Position numbers and translations under genes: made by a program
The notes under the pieces: model-generated
Databases searched by the model: none
The model's input: only the letters and a program-made list of their open reading frames with translations
What the model was told of the DNA's origin: nothing
DNA from: Punica granatum
Lineage: Eukaryota; Streptophyta; Magnoliopsida; Myrtales; Lythraceae
Length of the DNA: 64,000 nucleotides
Reading direction: 5' to 3'
NCBI RefSeq assembly: GCF_007655135.1
Contig: NC_045127.1
Span: 18,261,699 to 18,325,698, forward strand
In this document: positions 44,405-56,867 of the stretch, one piece after another
Layout: the number at the start of each line of letters is the position of its first letter
Numbering within the stretch: position 1 is the stretch's first letter

Positions 44405-47400
44405 TGTACGGACCCGAATGTGGACTCACGTCGGGGCCCGCATGCGCGCTTTTGGATCGCGCTGCTTGGGAGTGTCCACCTTCTCGTGAGGACGCGTGAT
44501 GGACACGCGTGAAATTGAGTCGCCACTGATCATTTTATGACCCAAAGTTCGATGGCAGATAAGTTACCCGGGTCTAGGGGTATGGAACACCTAGTTGTTG
44601 TTAAGTATTGATCTGTGCAGAACCGGAAAGTCCGAGTTCAGGGGTTCTTGTTACGTACGGGCCTATATCCCGCACGCCCTTTCGATACTCTGGTTTGTTA
44701 CGCTTGCATGTTTTATTATTTACCGCATGAATTAAGTTGCGCTCCGCTCGTACGTTTTGACACCGTAAGTTCGACGAATCAAACAATATCGGTTGAGAAG
44801 CCGAGAGAGAGGTAAATCTGTGTGTCAGGGAATTAGTTCACAATCTCGCGTTACAGTTTATCAAACCATGGAGGTTGAATCCCTGCGTGAACTTGAACCG
44901 TGTGATCTTGGATTTACTTTCCTTTAGGCAAGCATTAGACGGACTCGATTAACTCGACTCTCGGACCGTTCATTTACCAACTGGAATTCTTACAGAATGA
45001 ATTTACAAAATAAAATCCTTACAATGATCTCGAAAATAATAACAAAAAATTACAAAAAGGGTCGAATTCCAGTCGATTCGCATTCGGTTATTATTCCGCT
45101 CTAATTCACCGTGATTTAGGAAAAAAACCGAAGAAATGGAACTCGATGCACGCTCTCACTGAATAGGGCGTCGGACCCTGTGAATGATGATTAGGGCGTT
45201 GGACCCCGTTGAACGATGATTAGGGCGTTGAACCCTAATATTATTCGGCCTAGAGGCTCGACCCACATGGCAAATCGGTGCAGAAAGGTAACACACAACA
45301 TGTTAATAACAAACAAAGTGTTTTTTACTGTCAAGTGTACGTGTTTTAACAAATTGTTAATCCGGGTATTTTGGCATGCAAATCCTACCCTAGACAAACA
45401 AACGTGCCAATGTTTTAACATTTGGCTTTGGTTTGAGAACCTGACATATCGGATATCCGTAGTCAAGTTTCCTGTGTGTGGATTGCTTTTACAGTAATTC
45501 GGTGTTGTGACACTAAATTCATCCAAACTTGTGTTTTCACTCTAGATTTGGAACTTAGAGTTCCACCTAACCATTTTCTAGCATTTGGTTAGATCGAGTG
45601 AAATGATTAGTTAAGTAATTGTATTTTGATACAGAATACCCGACTAGCACCCTGAACTATGCTAGGATGACAGAAACTCATCAGTGGGAATAAGAAAGGC
45701 TTTGCAGATGAAATTGCGCTTGAATAGGTAGCCCGTTCCTATTCCGATACCATCGTGTTTCCATCAAAGTAACCCCTGGGGTGTTGCCAAATCACAAAAT
45801 GATGTTCTTGCCATTGACTTGAAAATGTACTTTCAGAAAAGGGAAACAACGCAATACGGGATACCTCGGCCTGCAACCGGTGTTGACCAATTCCTTGGAT
45901 CTTTTAGGGTTATGCGAGAACCCCGTAAAAGCCAAAGATTTGGTCAATCTATCCGGAAGTGGTCTAAAAGGAGCTTCTGTATTCGACCTGAATTATCTGA
46001 AGTCAGGTGAAACTCAAGTCAAAACACATAAGTTTCTCCTAGATGTCCATGTTACTTCGTATTGCATGCCTCGGGTTTGGAAGTATGCATATTTTGAAAA
46101 AGGCATTAACACTCTTTTGTAATACGTCGACGCGAGTTACAATTAATGTCCAATTCGTGCAAAATTGTTTAAATTGAATGAATTAACCGTGTGAGCGTCC
46201 CGATTAACCCGTTCGTGAAATTAATGCTTATGGGATGTGCCGAATGCATTAATTATGAAAACAATTCGTGACTCGGCGACCAAGACGATTCCATAAGGAT
46301 CGAGGATAATTTGGTCCAATGACCGAAAATACCCTCATAACCGAATGGACCCAAATGAGTCATCGATACCCGAATCCATGCATGTTTTGTTTGGAAAAGA
46401 CATTTTCATGCGATATTGCGACAATAATGTAGATTGCAAATTACACAAAATCCGAGAACGGACTTAAAACGGGGAGAGGAAGCCTCGTGCAACCCGTACG
46501 AGTCTAAGAGACTCTCGGTCATTTCTCCTTGGAGAAAACCGAGAGGTCTCATGGCCCACATCGGGTTCCACGAGTTTTTTCTGTCTCGTTTCGAATCATT
46601 TCTCGCATGCTCAAGCAACAAACACAATAAATGACACGATTAAACGAAAGTCGGTATTGCCATGATTTAAATAACACATTCAAACATGCAAACATGCACA
46701 AACAAGTTATTTAGGGAATCGATAAAATAATACTGACTTCATGGATGTGGGAAAACATAAAAATTCAAGAATCAACTCAAATCGGGATAAGGAAACCGAT
46801 TATAACTCGAAAAACCAACAAATGGGCCACGGTTACCTTTTCTCAAAGGAAACCCATGAGTCTCTTTGATCGTTCGGGTTTAAATCGGTCTCATCGACTT
46901 CGATTTAAACGTTTCCCGACATGCTAGCATATTAAACGATGATAAACATGCATGATATAGTAAGGAAATTGCATAATATTAAAATTTGGGAGTAAAACTT
47001 GCATAAAAACGCCTTATAACTCCGTAAACACAACAAAATGTAAAAGTCCTAGCTCCTCTAAGTCGGGAATGATCATACCTAGTCCTGAGATACGGGATGG
47101 GACTACAAAAAGTCGGGTTGGACCTTTGTTGGGTCAGGTTTGGACTGTTTTGGCCTTACACAGACCCGAATAGCCTTAACAGACCTAGCTAGAAACTGAA
47201 CAAATCCGACTGGTACAAGTCGGGTCGGACGTCGCCACGGAGTCTCCCGATATAATTTTGAGGCAAGGTCAACGATTCTAGGTAGCCAAGGGACCCCTTT
47301 AGGTTACCGTGGTTGTCGTTTGCTCCCAGAGTTATCGGGTCGACCCGTATAGACCTACAAAGATCACGGAAAACAGAGTACGTCTGGAAAATAGACCCGA

Positions 47401-48203
47401 CTGGGCGGTTTTCGGGTCGGACATCATTGTGGTGTCTTTCGATGGAATTTTGACGCAAGGCCAACGGCTCTTGACTCCTAACTCACCTTCGGAGGTGGTT
47501 GTGGTGGTCACTTTCCAAAAAGAGTCTCGGATTGACCTAATCTGCAAGAAAACCGCCCAAACAATCAGAAATTTCAACCCGACTGGGTAATCGGGTTGTT
47601 TCTTCTTCTTGGGGTTAAACCGACAGGTTTTTCTTGGATTTATTGACTCCTTAACACCTTAGGGTTGTGTGAGGAGATGTCTGATGGGTTTTGGTACCTC
47701 AAACCGACTTGGAAAGGCTTGAAACCCGGGTTGGAAATTTTGAACCAAGAAGGACCAAAACATGATCCGATTTTGTGGTTGCTTGTTTCGATGGGTTGGA
47801 GGCTCCAAAACTAAAATCTAAGCCCGGAAATGGATAGAGGAGGTCGAAAACATGTGGGATATGAAGTTTGGTGAAGTTTGGATTTAAGCCGGGATGATTC
47901 CGACTTAAGTCTTTGATGTTCTTGCTTGGTATTTGCTGAGCTGAGCTGCGATTTTTCTGAGTTCTTGAGAGGATTTCAAGAGTGAGAAAGGTAGAGAGAT
48001 GATGTGTGGTCACTTGTGATTAAGTTAATGGCTTAAAGGATATAAATAGGTAAAGATTAAGTGCAATTAAGTGAGAAAAATCTTGATTAATGGCATGGAT
48101 TAGGGGGGATCCGAATTTTTAATGAAGATGGGGATGAAGACTTCTTGAAATGCATTAACGAAGAAGAGCCAAATGCATTGATGGTGAAGTGAAGTTGGAG
48201 TGT
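44405..48203 (-). mobile_element. Element A right LTR (5' LTR), part 1
   Basis: Matches 28781 to about 32600. It is interrupted after AGTGT (48199-48203) by element B and resumes at 61959. The two parts add up to about 5,243 bp, close to the 5,264 bp of the other LTR. Confidence 0.92.
48199..48203. repeat. Left target-site duplication of element B (AGTGT)
   Basis: AGTGT is found directly left of the TGTGCGC terminus and again at 61954-61958 directly right of the GCTGACA terminus. The other LTR of element A has the undisturbed sequence at the same place. Confidence 0.95.
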
Positions 48204-51200
48204 TGTGCGCACCCGAATTTCGTCTCGTCGGGGTACACATGCGCGCGCCTAAATGCAACGCGGCTTGGGAGTGTCCACCTTCCCGGGGACGCGCGACGAA
48301 CGCACGTGAGAAGGAGTCGCCACTTGCCATTTTACGACCCGAAGGTCGAGGGCCGGCGAGTTACCCGGGTCTAGGGGTACGGGGTACACCTAAGATGCTA
48401 AGGCAATGGTCTGTACGGAACTGAAAATTCCGAATTCGGGGGTTCTATTACGTGTGGGCCTATATCCCACACGCCCTTTCGGTACTCTACCTTGTCTAGG
48501 CTTGCCATTTTAATTTAATTACCACTTTATTAAGTTTCGCTCATTTTATGCGTTTTGACATCGTAAATTCGAAGAAACACTCTGACCGTCCACTCTCCGA
48601 CCGGGATTTTACATTAATAAATGTATAATGTAAAACCTTACATTGTTCTCTCAAATAAATAAAAGACAAACTACAATGACTAAATCCCGGTCGGTTCGTA
48701 TTCGGCCATGATTTCACTCACGCTCACCGTATAGTTTGAAAAAGACCGAAAATTAAATTAAATGCGCACTCGGTGTATGGGGGTATTGGATCCCGTGATT
48801 GACGGTTATGGGCGTTGGACCCAGTGTGAATCGAGTCTTAAGGGATCAGGTTCGATCCGCATAACAATCAAGTGCAAAAGATGTAACAAGCAAGCTCAAA
48901 TAAACAATCAATGGGGTTTTGTTATCGCCGAATTTACGTGGATTATATAATTATTAACCGGGTATATTGGCATACAAATCCTACCTTAAAACAAATAAAA
49001 TGGGTGATGGATAGGGTATGTAGCATTCAGCATTATTTAAACGGACCCGACAGACGTGATGTCCATAGTCAAGTCTCGAATGTGTGGGTTGTTTTTAGAT
49101 TATTTTGTATCGCGACAATATGGTTTTTTTACAGATTAAAAGTATTGTTATCGCCGAATTTACGTGGATTATATGATTATTAACCGGGTATATTGGCATA
49201 CAAATCCTACCTTAAAACAAATAAAATGGGTGATGGATAGGGTATGTAGCATTCAACATTATTTAAACGGACCCGACAGACGAGATGTCCATAGTCAAGT
49301 CTCGAATGTGTGGGTTGTTTTTAGATTATTTTGTATCGCGACAATATGGTTTTTTTACAGATTAAAAGTATTTTCACCTAAAAATCCAAAACCTAACCCT
49401 CTATTTGACTATTGCCCATGTTTGATTTAAGCCGAGTTTGTGATTAATCCGTTTTTCCATGTTTTGACCAATTCTATGCACAAACCTATGCTAGGATTAC
49501 GGCAGAACAAGAACCGGTAATCATGCCCTTGAATCGGTAAATATGTGTGTGCATGAAAATCAAGATTACGTTGTACGTATCTCGGTGCTTTTGAAATTGT
49601 GAATTTTGAAAAGGGCATAACTAACAGTTCTTGAACTGTCGACGCGATTACAAATTATTAATCAATTCATGCAATCCATTTAAAGAAATCAAGTGATTTA
49701 ATTTAGCCAAATTTAACGTCCCGATTATCCCGTATGTAAAATTTTAGGTTAATTAAAAAAAAACTTGCCAAATGCTTTAGTCTACGGATTTCGGGCCGTC
49801 GAGATGGCCATTAGTTGACCGCCCGATAAACCCTAATTTTCGACATGGTCACATAATTACAAATATGAAATATTTAAATGGGGCATATACATTGTCGATG
49901 GGTGATCCAAGTAAAAAAAAAAGGCCGGATATTTTAGAAAATGTCCAGGGGACTGAATTGAATGATTTTAAAAGAGTAGGGACTGACTTGAAAATTCTGA
50001 AAATATTGGGGACTGATTTGAAAATTCTAAAAAATGGGGACTGTAAAAAGAATTAATGAAAATGTCCTAGGACTTATTTGAAATGAAATTGAAAATCGGG
50101 ACTGATCTGAAAACAAAGAAATGGCCCCAGGACTAAACTGAAATAACTCGAAAGGTTCCTAGGGTTTCTTGAAAAATTCTGGGAATTCCAAGGCTGATTG
50201 GAAAATAATAAAATGACTAGGACTTGATTGAAAATAAATTTTGAAATTCGGGGCAGATCTGAAAAGGGTGAAAAATGGCCTAGGGACTAAACTGAAACAA
50301 CTTGAAAAGTCCTTTGGGGTGCTTGAGAAATTCTGAAAAATCCAAGGACTGATTGAAAAATAGTAAAATGACTGCGACTTGGTTGAAAATAAACTTTAGA
50401 GTTCGGGGCAGATCTGAAAAAAATAAAATGAATCTTCTGGGCTAAAATGTGACAAAATGGAAAGTTTGTAAAATCGAGTTCGGGACAAATCCGATCACCC
50501 ACTCGACCCAAGAATACTCATTTCACATTATATCCATCAAGCAAGCAACAATATTCATGAAAGGAGCCCTAATCATGCCACTAAGTTGAGAATTTACCGA
50601 GTTCGGAAAGTTGAAGGGCTTCTCTGTAAAAATAAAAAAATCGTCGGATGAATCGGACCGGATCGGATCGGACCGGACCCCCTGAAGGAGAAACCGCCCG
50701 GAAGAGAAGCTGGGCCGGACTGGAGCGCCTTGGGCCTGAATGGGCCGAGCCTGCAAAGGAAGAGAAATGGGCCGAGGCCCGTTAGCCGAATAGTGGCCGG
50801 GATCGAGGGGCAGCGGCGGCGCGAGGCACGACGACGGCACGAGAGGGTGCGGGAGATAGCTCTAGGCGCCGCTTGGGCCACGCGGTGTCTGGTTTGGACT
50901 TCACCGAGGTCGAAACGGCAGGAATCGAGGGAGTTTTCGCGATTTTCCGGCGACGGTCCCGAATCGTACCGATCTCCAAATTCTTTCAAACGGGAGCCAA
51001 TTTTTCCTTTTTTTCCTCTGGGTCCTCTCCCCCCCCAGCCGAATTGTATTTCTGTCCATTTAATTGCAATTCCATCCGCTTTCCGTTGAGATTTTGGCCG
51101 GTTTTCGGGGAAAATCGCTAATACCCGCGATTTGGGCGTTCTGGGCCGGCGGGGATCGCGGGCAGTCGGCGAGCGCTGCCCGGCCCCTGCCCGGCCTGCC

Positions 51201-51416
51201 CGAATTTTTTTTTTTAAAAAGAAGGCCGACAGTCACGGGCAGCCGGTCAACGCTGCCCGGCCTGCCCGGCCCTGCCCGACTCTTTTTGTTTTTTAACATA
51301 TTTAATTTAATTAAAAATAATAATTTTTTTTAATTTTTTTTAAAGAAAAGGTGATAAATTGGGAAATGACAATTTTGCCCCCCTCGGAGCCGATGGATCG
51401 AAATTAGGTGCTGACA
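48204..51416 (-). mobile_element. Element B left LTR (3' LTR), 3,213 bp
   Basis: Nearly identical to 58937-61953; in the first 60 bases I see one difference. It differs by a 226-bp tandem duplication (about 48921-49372) present only here and a deletion of about 30 bp near 50827 relative to 61331. A GC- and CpG-rich stretch (50640-51290) contains GGGCAG/CTGCCCGG clusters and T-runs; short ORFs there occur on both strands and are not credible genes. A stretch at 49920-50420 has degenerate GGGACTGATTTGAAAA repeats. Confidence 0.93.
48921..49372. repeat. 226-bp tandem duplication within one LTR of element B
   Basis: GTTATCGCCGAATTTACG starts at 48921 and again at 49147, and the following approximately 225 bases are almost identical. 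The right LTR has the sequence once (from about 59655), so the duplication arose after, or during, the last insertion of B. Confidence 0.9.
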
Positions 51417-51434
51417 GCTTGCCCCTCTTTGGTT
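51417..51434 (-). other. Polypurine tract of element B
   Basis: AAAGAGGGGCAAGC on the minus strand, adjacent to the left LTR; same motif as in element A. Confidence 0.8.
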
Positions 51435-51591
51435 GCGTGCTCGGATAGAGGATGCAGCCAAAGACTATAGGAAGCATCTCGTTTGGTCCTGGCGACCGTT
51501 TGGCAATTCTTCTCGTTTTTGCTAATATGTAGGCCTGTTGCAAAAATATTAAAAACCATCAATTAGTAACTGTGGACGCATACTTGAAAGA

Positions 51592-52440
51592 CGTTAAGTG
51601 AGGACACGAAGTCCAAAAAGTAGTAAATGCGGACACGAAGTCCGGAATGCAATGAATGTGGACACGAAGTCCAAAATGCAATAGATGCGGACGCGAAGTC
51701 CAAAATGCAGTGAATGAGGACACGAAGTCCGGAAAGCAGTAAATGAGGACACGAAGTCCGGAATGCAGTGGACTCGGACACGAAGTCCGGAATGCAATGA
51801 ATGTGGACACGAAGTCTAGAATGCAGTAGATGTGGACGCGAAGTCCAAAAAACGGTAAAGATGGACACGAAGTCCTGGACGCGAAGTCCGAAAAGCGGTA
51901 AAGATGGACGCGAAGTCCGAAAAGCGGTAAAGATGGACACGAAGTCCTGGACGCGAAGTCCGAAAAGCGGTAAAGATGGACACGAAGTCCTGGACGCGAA
52001 GTCCGAAAAGCGGTAAAGATGGACACGAAGTCCTGGACGCGAAGTCCGAAAAGCGGTAAAGATGGACACGAAGTCCTGGACGCGAAGTCCGAAAAGCGGT
52101 AAAGATGGACACGAAGTCCTGGACGCGAAGTCCGAAAAGCGGTAAAGATGGACACGAAGTCCTGGACGCGAAGTTCGAAAAGCAGTAAATGTGGACACGA
52201 AGTCCTGGACGCGAAGTCCGAAAAGCAGTAAATGTGGACACGAAGTCCTGGACGCGAAGTCCGAAAAGCGGTAAAGATGGACACGAAGTCCTGGACGCGA
52301 AGTCTGAAAAGCGAATGCGGACACGAAGTCCGAAATCCAGTAGATGGGGACACGAAGTCCGAAATGCAATGAATGTGGACACAAAGTCCAAAATGCAGTA
52401 AAGATGCGGACGCGAAGTCCGAAAGGCAGTAAAGATGGGC
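51592..52440. repeat. Tandem array of GGACACGAAGTCC mini-hairpin units (30- and 43-bp periods)
   Basis: The core GGAC-(A/G)CGAA-GTCC is a perfect 4-bp inverted repeat with a 5-base loop and recurs dozens of times. At 51600-51850 the period is about 30 bp. At about 51850-52310 it becomes a 43-bp unit with two cores (one ACGAA, one GCGAA loop), about ten copies, several identical. After 52310 it decays to single cores. Read on the element's sense (minus) strand the cores are GGAC-TTCGT/TTCGC-GTCC. Long ORFs across the array exist in all minus-strand frames only because the unit lacks stops. Confidence 0.95.
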
Positions 52441-55400
52441 ATGATGCGAAAATGCAGGGAATGTAGAAGCAACGACTAGTGTTAGGGAATGGCGCGGGGC
52501 GCCGAAAAGGGGCGCTTGGCATTGGGTCGTGGCTTTGTTGGAATGGTGTAGTGGTAGACGTGGCTTGTATTGCCGCCGGGGTGGTTGTGCTTTGCTGGAG
52601 GCCCGCTTTGCCCCTCGGGCAGTTGTGCGTCTGATTTGTCAGAAGCCGACCCTGCTGTTGGATTGATTGTTTGTTACTCTTGCCGGCAGCTGGTCTCGCC
52701 GCTGAAGTGATTGCTTGCTGGGAATGCCCCGGTCTCGCCATTGTGACTTTTGCTTACGAGGCGGTTGCTCGTTACCCGCCTGGGGCGGTTGCTCGTTCGC
52801 CGGTTGGGCGGTTGTTCATTTGCTATGAACCGGCGTCTTGCGATGCGGGACTCGAGCTCTGAGAGCGCCTACGTACCCTCTTGGACCGGGGATCAGAGTC
52901 TGCCGTAGTTCTTACGTTTGCTGTACCTGTGATCCTAGCATTATCAGTAAGTCATGGGGTTACTAACAATGTATAAGTACAGGTAAAAGGATGTGTTCGC
53001 GACGCATGTTCTTCAGTTTCGGGTCGTCTGGGCAACCCGTAGAGAGTTCTTGCTTTGGCAATGCGAATGAGATCCTACTTTCGAAGGCCTCAATGCGAGG
53101 CCTCCAAGGCTCTTGTTGGCCATGTACGAGCATATTGAGACATTCTTAATGATACCCTAGCGGCTCTGTCGATTATTCGACGCGCCCGTCGGCTCAGGAC
53201 CCTTCTCGTCAAGGTACCGTAGGGTAGCTGCACTTGTGACCCGCGTGGGGATTTTTGCCTAGATTTGATCAGACTCGGTCTGACCATTTCCAGAATGCTA
53301 TGACTAGACCTCAGAAAGGAATGTCTGGGATTTCGGCTTTGTGGTAGCCTGTTGAAAGGTGGCTGTGACCCATTCTAGAGTTATGCAAAGACAAACAGAA
53401 AAGAGAAAGCTTGAGGGGAACGCGTTGCCCTAGGCTAAAAGGATACACGAGTTCACGCCTGTAGCGAGATGTACCCTTTTTCCTATATTCTTCTGTTGTG
53501 TAGGCTGTATCAAACTGCTTGGATAGCATGCTCGGTTTGCCCACTGTGCTTGAGGAGGAATCCACGCTGGACGGTTGAGCTGTGTTGGAGGGCTGATCGA
53601 GGATCATGTTGGAGTAGATAATCTGGCCACTTCCATTGAGGATCCCTAGTCCGCACGATGTGTGAGAGACTAGGGGGTCAATTTTATCCCTCGTTTTACT
53701 CTCCTTTTGCTACGGTCACCCACCTCGGGGCCGCACCTCTTAACCTAAAGGGGAAGAGCTCTCCTTTTGCCACGACTGCCCGCCTCGGGATTTTCAGTCG
53801 TGCCTCTCTCTTGCCCTAACTTTTGCCTAGGTTGCCCCGAGGGGTTTTCGACCTAGCGGGCTCGATTCTTTTGTCTCTCGAGTTTGCAAGGGCGAAGGGT
53901 TCGAAGGATTCGACCTCTGAGTGCGTTGCGTTCTGTCTCCATCGAGGAGTTGCATCTGCTGCTCCCATTTTTTCGGGGTTTGTTGATTTCTTCTTTGAAT
54001 TGGCGTTGCCAGAGTTTTAAATCTCGGGGGTGCCTTGTTTTGTTCATTGGCGGGTTTTTCCCGCGTCTTTTCTCTCTCTCTTCATTGGCGGATTTTTCCG
54101 CTTCTTTCCGCTCTGTTTTTCTCTTGTAGTTGGGTTTGTTTTGTGCCCCATGTCTTTATTTGAAACTCCACGATTTTGCATTGCCGAGGCCGCTTTGGTG
54201 TGCTTCGCCTCGTGGAGACTTGTTGTGTGTTACTAGCCCTATTTTGTGAGGACCGGCTTTCTTGGAAGTTTGACTCTCGCGCATTCGGAAGTCGAACTCC
54301 GTGTCATTTGCCCTTGCAAGCATTACATGTGAATTTCTCCTGTTGTCTAGGAAAAGAAAATGTCAAATTGCCCCATGTGGAATAGGGAACCGAGGTTGTC
54401 TCGGCGCGAATGTTGAACGGGGATGCCCCAATCTTCATTTGTTGAAGTGGCCCATGGTAGGCGCCTGGTGTGATGTCTCCGATCATCTCTTGTTGTTCTT
54501 TACAGTGGGTGCCTCTTGGAGGGTGCATGCTGTTGAAGCCACTGGATATTCGAGGAAGACGGTTGCATCAATGCTAAGTGATTCGCTCGATTGTCCTTGT
54601 TTTCGACTTTATAGGGGCGTACCTCATCGTCGAACACCTCCCTCGTCAAAGTATAAGGAAAGGGTCCAAGACAAGTTCTCAAGGAAGCGTGAACTCGTGC
54701 ATCACTCTTCGCCTGTGGTCAATGTGCCCCTGTGAAGGATGACAAAGAAGACAATGCATTAGGCGATTATGCGGGGAATATGTGGTAAGAAATATGAGGT
54801 GGTCCCATAGGAAAATCCCTTTTTGTCCCACGCGCGACCCATGGGGTGCCACGTGTAGGTGACATTTGTTTCTGGGAATCTAGTCATCACTACTCTGGAG
54901 TGGTTAGACCGTGACTAAAGTCACATGAGCATATTTTCCCTAGTTGCGAGTAAACATGCGTAGTCGTCCTAGGGAAGGCTCGAGGAGTTGGGTCCCATGA
55001 GGACAGGCGAGTCGAACAGGTCCAACAGAACTAATAGGGCGTCGCAAAGACTGTCCTAATGCTCCATTGAAGGATTTGTTCATGTCGAGAGCCCATTTGT
55101 GGGAATGCATTTAACTTAAAGTAGAAGAGAGTTTAAAGAAGACTGCGCATGTTGCCCCCATATTCAATCGGCGACCACAACAGAGGTGGATGAGATCCAT
55201 TCTTTGATCGGAGGCTTGATCGTGCCGGTATCTCCTACGATCGAGAGTTGGGTCATGCTCTGCTAGTGGAGCTGTCACTTCCGGTCTTTGCAGCGAAAGG
55301 ATTAGACTTGCTTCTCGGAATATCGCTTGGGTGAATTTGAATCCAAGTCGATTTTGGATTTCAGATGAGCCTGAAAGCAGTAGATGCGAGGTGTCAAAAC
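52441..55400. other. Element B interior, no gene recognised
   Basis: GC-moderate sequence with several short open frames but no domain motif on either strand. 53700-53870 has TTTTGCCTAGGTTGCCC...ACCTAGCGGG, shared with element A 35590-35650. Pol motifs (YxDD, DDE spacing, zinc fingers) were looked for and not seen. Confidence 0.6.
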
Positions 55401-55409
55401 CTGAATGTA

Positions 55410-55680
55410 ATAAGTGCTGGGCCGGAGCCCAAAAGCAGTAAATGCTGGGTCGGGGCCCGAAAGCAGTAAATGCAGGACCGAGGCCCGATATGGGGCCGAA
55501 GCCTGAAAGTGGGGCCAAAGCCCGATGAGGGGCCGAAGCTCAAAAGTGGGGTCGAAGCCCGATATGGGGCCAAAACCCAAAAGCCGGCCCGAAGCCTGAT
55601 GCAGCAAAAGCGGGGCCGGAGCCCGATGCAGGGCCAAAGCCTGATGTGGGGCCAGAACCCAATGCAGTAAATGCGTGCTC
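55410..55680. repeat. Short tandem array, GGGGCCgAAGCCCGAT-type units (about 17-25 bp)
   Basis: Degenerate units alternate GGGGCC(g/a)AAGCC(c/t) with GAT or AAAAGT spacers, grading from GGGCCGGAGCCCAAAAGCAGTAAATGC-like units on the left. Many units are partly palindromic (GGGC...GCCC), as in the array at 51592-52440. Confidence 0.8.
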
Positions 55681-56867
55681 GATAAAAAAGCGCAAGAGAT
55701 GCGAAAGGAAATGTCAATGCTGAGGAACAGTGCAGGGCACTGCAAAGCGGTGACTCTGATTTTTCTTGCAGTCTTGCTTTGTGGAGCAAGGATGGGGACT
55801 TAGTGTTGAAATCCCAAAGAGCTGGATGAGAGACGTTTGTTGTATCAAGTGTGGTCGCTCAGTATTCAGGCTGTCTTCTTGTTGAGAATTTCCTGCAATG
55901 GGAAAAGAAAACAATGAAAGAGCATAAACGGTTCAAGATTTCAATGCAAGAGTGTAGGGAAGCGAACTGGCCTGGTAGGTGTCGTGCGAGCACACCAAGA
56001 GACATGCATTGATATGTTGAGCATGCGTGTATGAGTTGGTGTGAACATGCTTGGACATGTGTGAGGCGCGCTTAGTCGCTAGTAGATGCGCAAGGTCTTG
56101 CGGAGAGATGTGCATATGATCACGCGGTGATGCTCTCCGCGAAGGTTGGCACGACTCGCCGGTCATGCGGGGTGAGTTGGGCCCATTCTTCGATCGGCAG
56201 CGTGATCGTGTTAGAAGCTACGTGGCGGGTGGGCTGGGACATGCTATGTTCGTTGGAGCTGTCGCCTGTGATCTTTCGTTGAGGGACGGTTGGTCTTGAG
56301 TGTTTGGAGTCCAAGGAGGTAGCAGAGAAGTGTTTCCTGTCTCGATTGTGGCAGTTTTGGATTCATGTTGCCTTCTTGTTGGTTATTTCCTGGTAGGCGT
56401 CGTGCGAGCGTGCCGGGGGTGTATGCACGACGCGGGAGGACGCACTCGGTTGTGCTGGTGGATGTGCTCAGTTGCGCGAAAAGATGTGTACGATCACGCA
56501 ATAACGCTTGATTGCGTGGAGTTAGAGAGAAGCTAGCTTTGCCAAGGAAGGTGCATCGGTCCTCGAGCCAGGGCTCGCCTTGCCGTGGGGGAAGAGTAAA
56601 GATCGCTGTTAGTCTACCTGCGAAGGAGGTCTTCACTCACTTGTATGGTGAGATGTTAGTTGTTATGCAAAACAATAAATGAGTAGGATGCATGCGATGC
56701 GTGAGTTTTCCAAAAGCTAATGTTGTCATTCACATTGACTCGATAAGTTCAAAGTACAATGCAAGTTTTGAAATTGAAGTCCTAAGTCGATTTTCCAATG
56801 TGCCCGAGGTGCAAGCGACCGTCGCCATGGAAAGTCCTAGTTCGAGGGTCTAGCAGGGGTGTCTATC
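55681..56867. other. Element B region downstream of the DUF7745 ORF
   Basis: Non-coding. Two diverged copies of a segment with GGTAGGCGTCGTGCGAGC(g/a) occur near 55974 and 56391, suggesting a local duplication of about 415 bp. No gene seen. Confidence 0.55.

Noticed and set aside
50594..51333. ORFs on both strands in the GC-rich part of LTR B (also 61102-61828)
   Set aside because: High GC gives chance ORFs on both strands; length differs between the two LTRs through indels, with no conserved protein motif.
51592..52440. CRISPR-like regular array
   Set aside because: The spacers between repeats are themselves repeated and not unique, the context is a plant LTR element, and there are no cas genes.
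51559..52741. Long minus-strand ORFs (up to 392 codons) with FGLRVQDFVS-type repeats
   Set aside because: They are open in all three minus frames because the 43-bp unit lacks stops on that strand, and 43 is not a multiple of three. No non-repeat protein sequence is attached, so I do not call a gene.
54301..54735. 144-codon plus-strand ORF in element B
   Set aside because: On the antisense strand of the element, no known motif, no support from composition.
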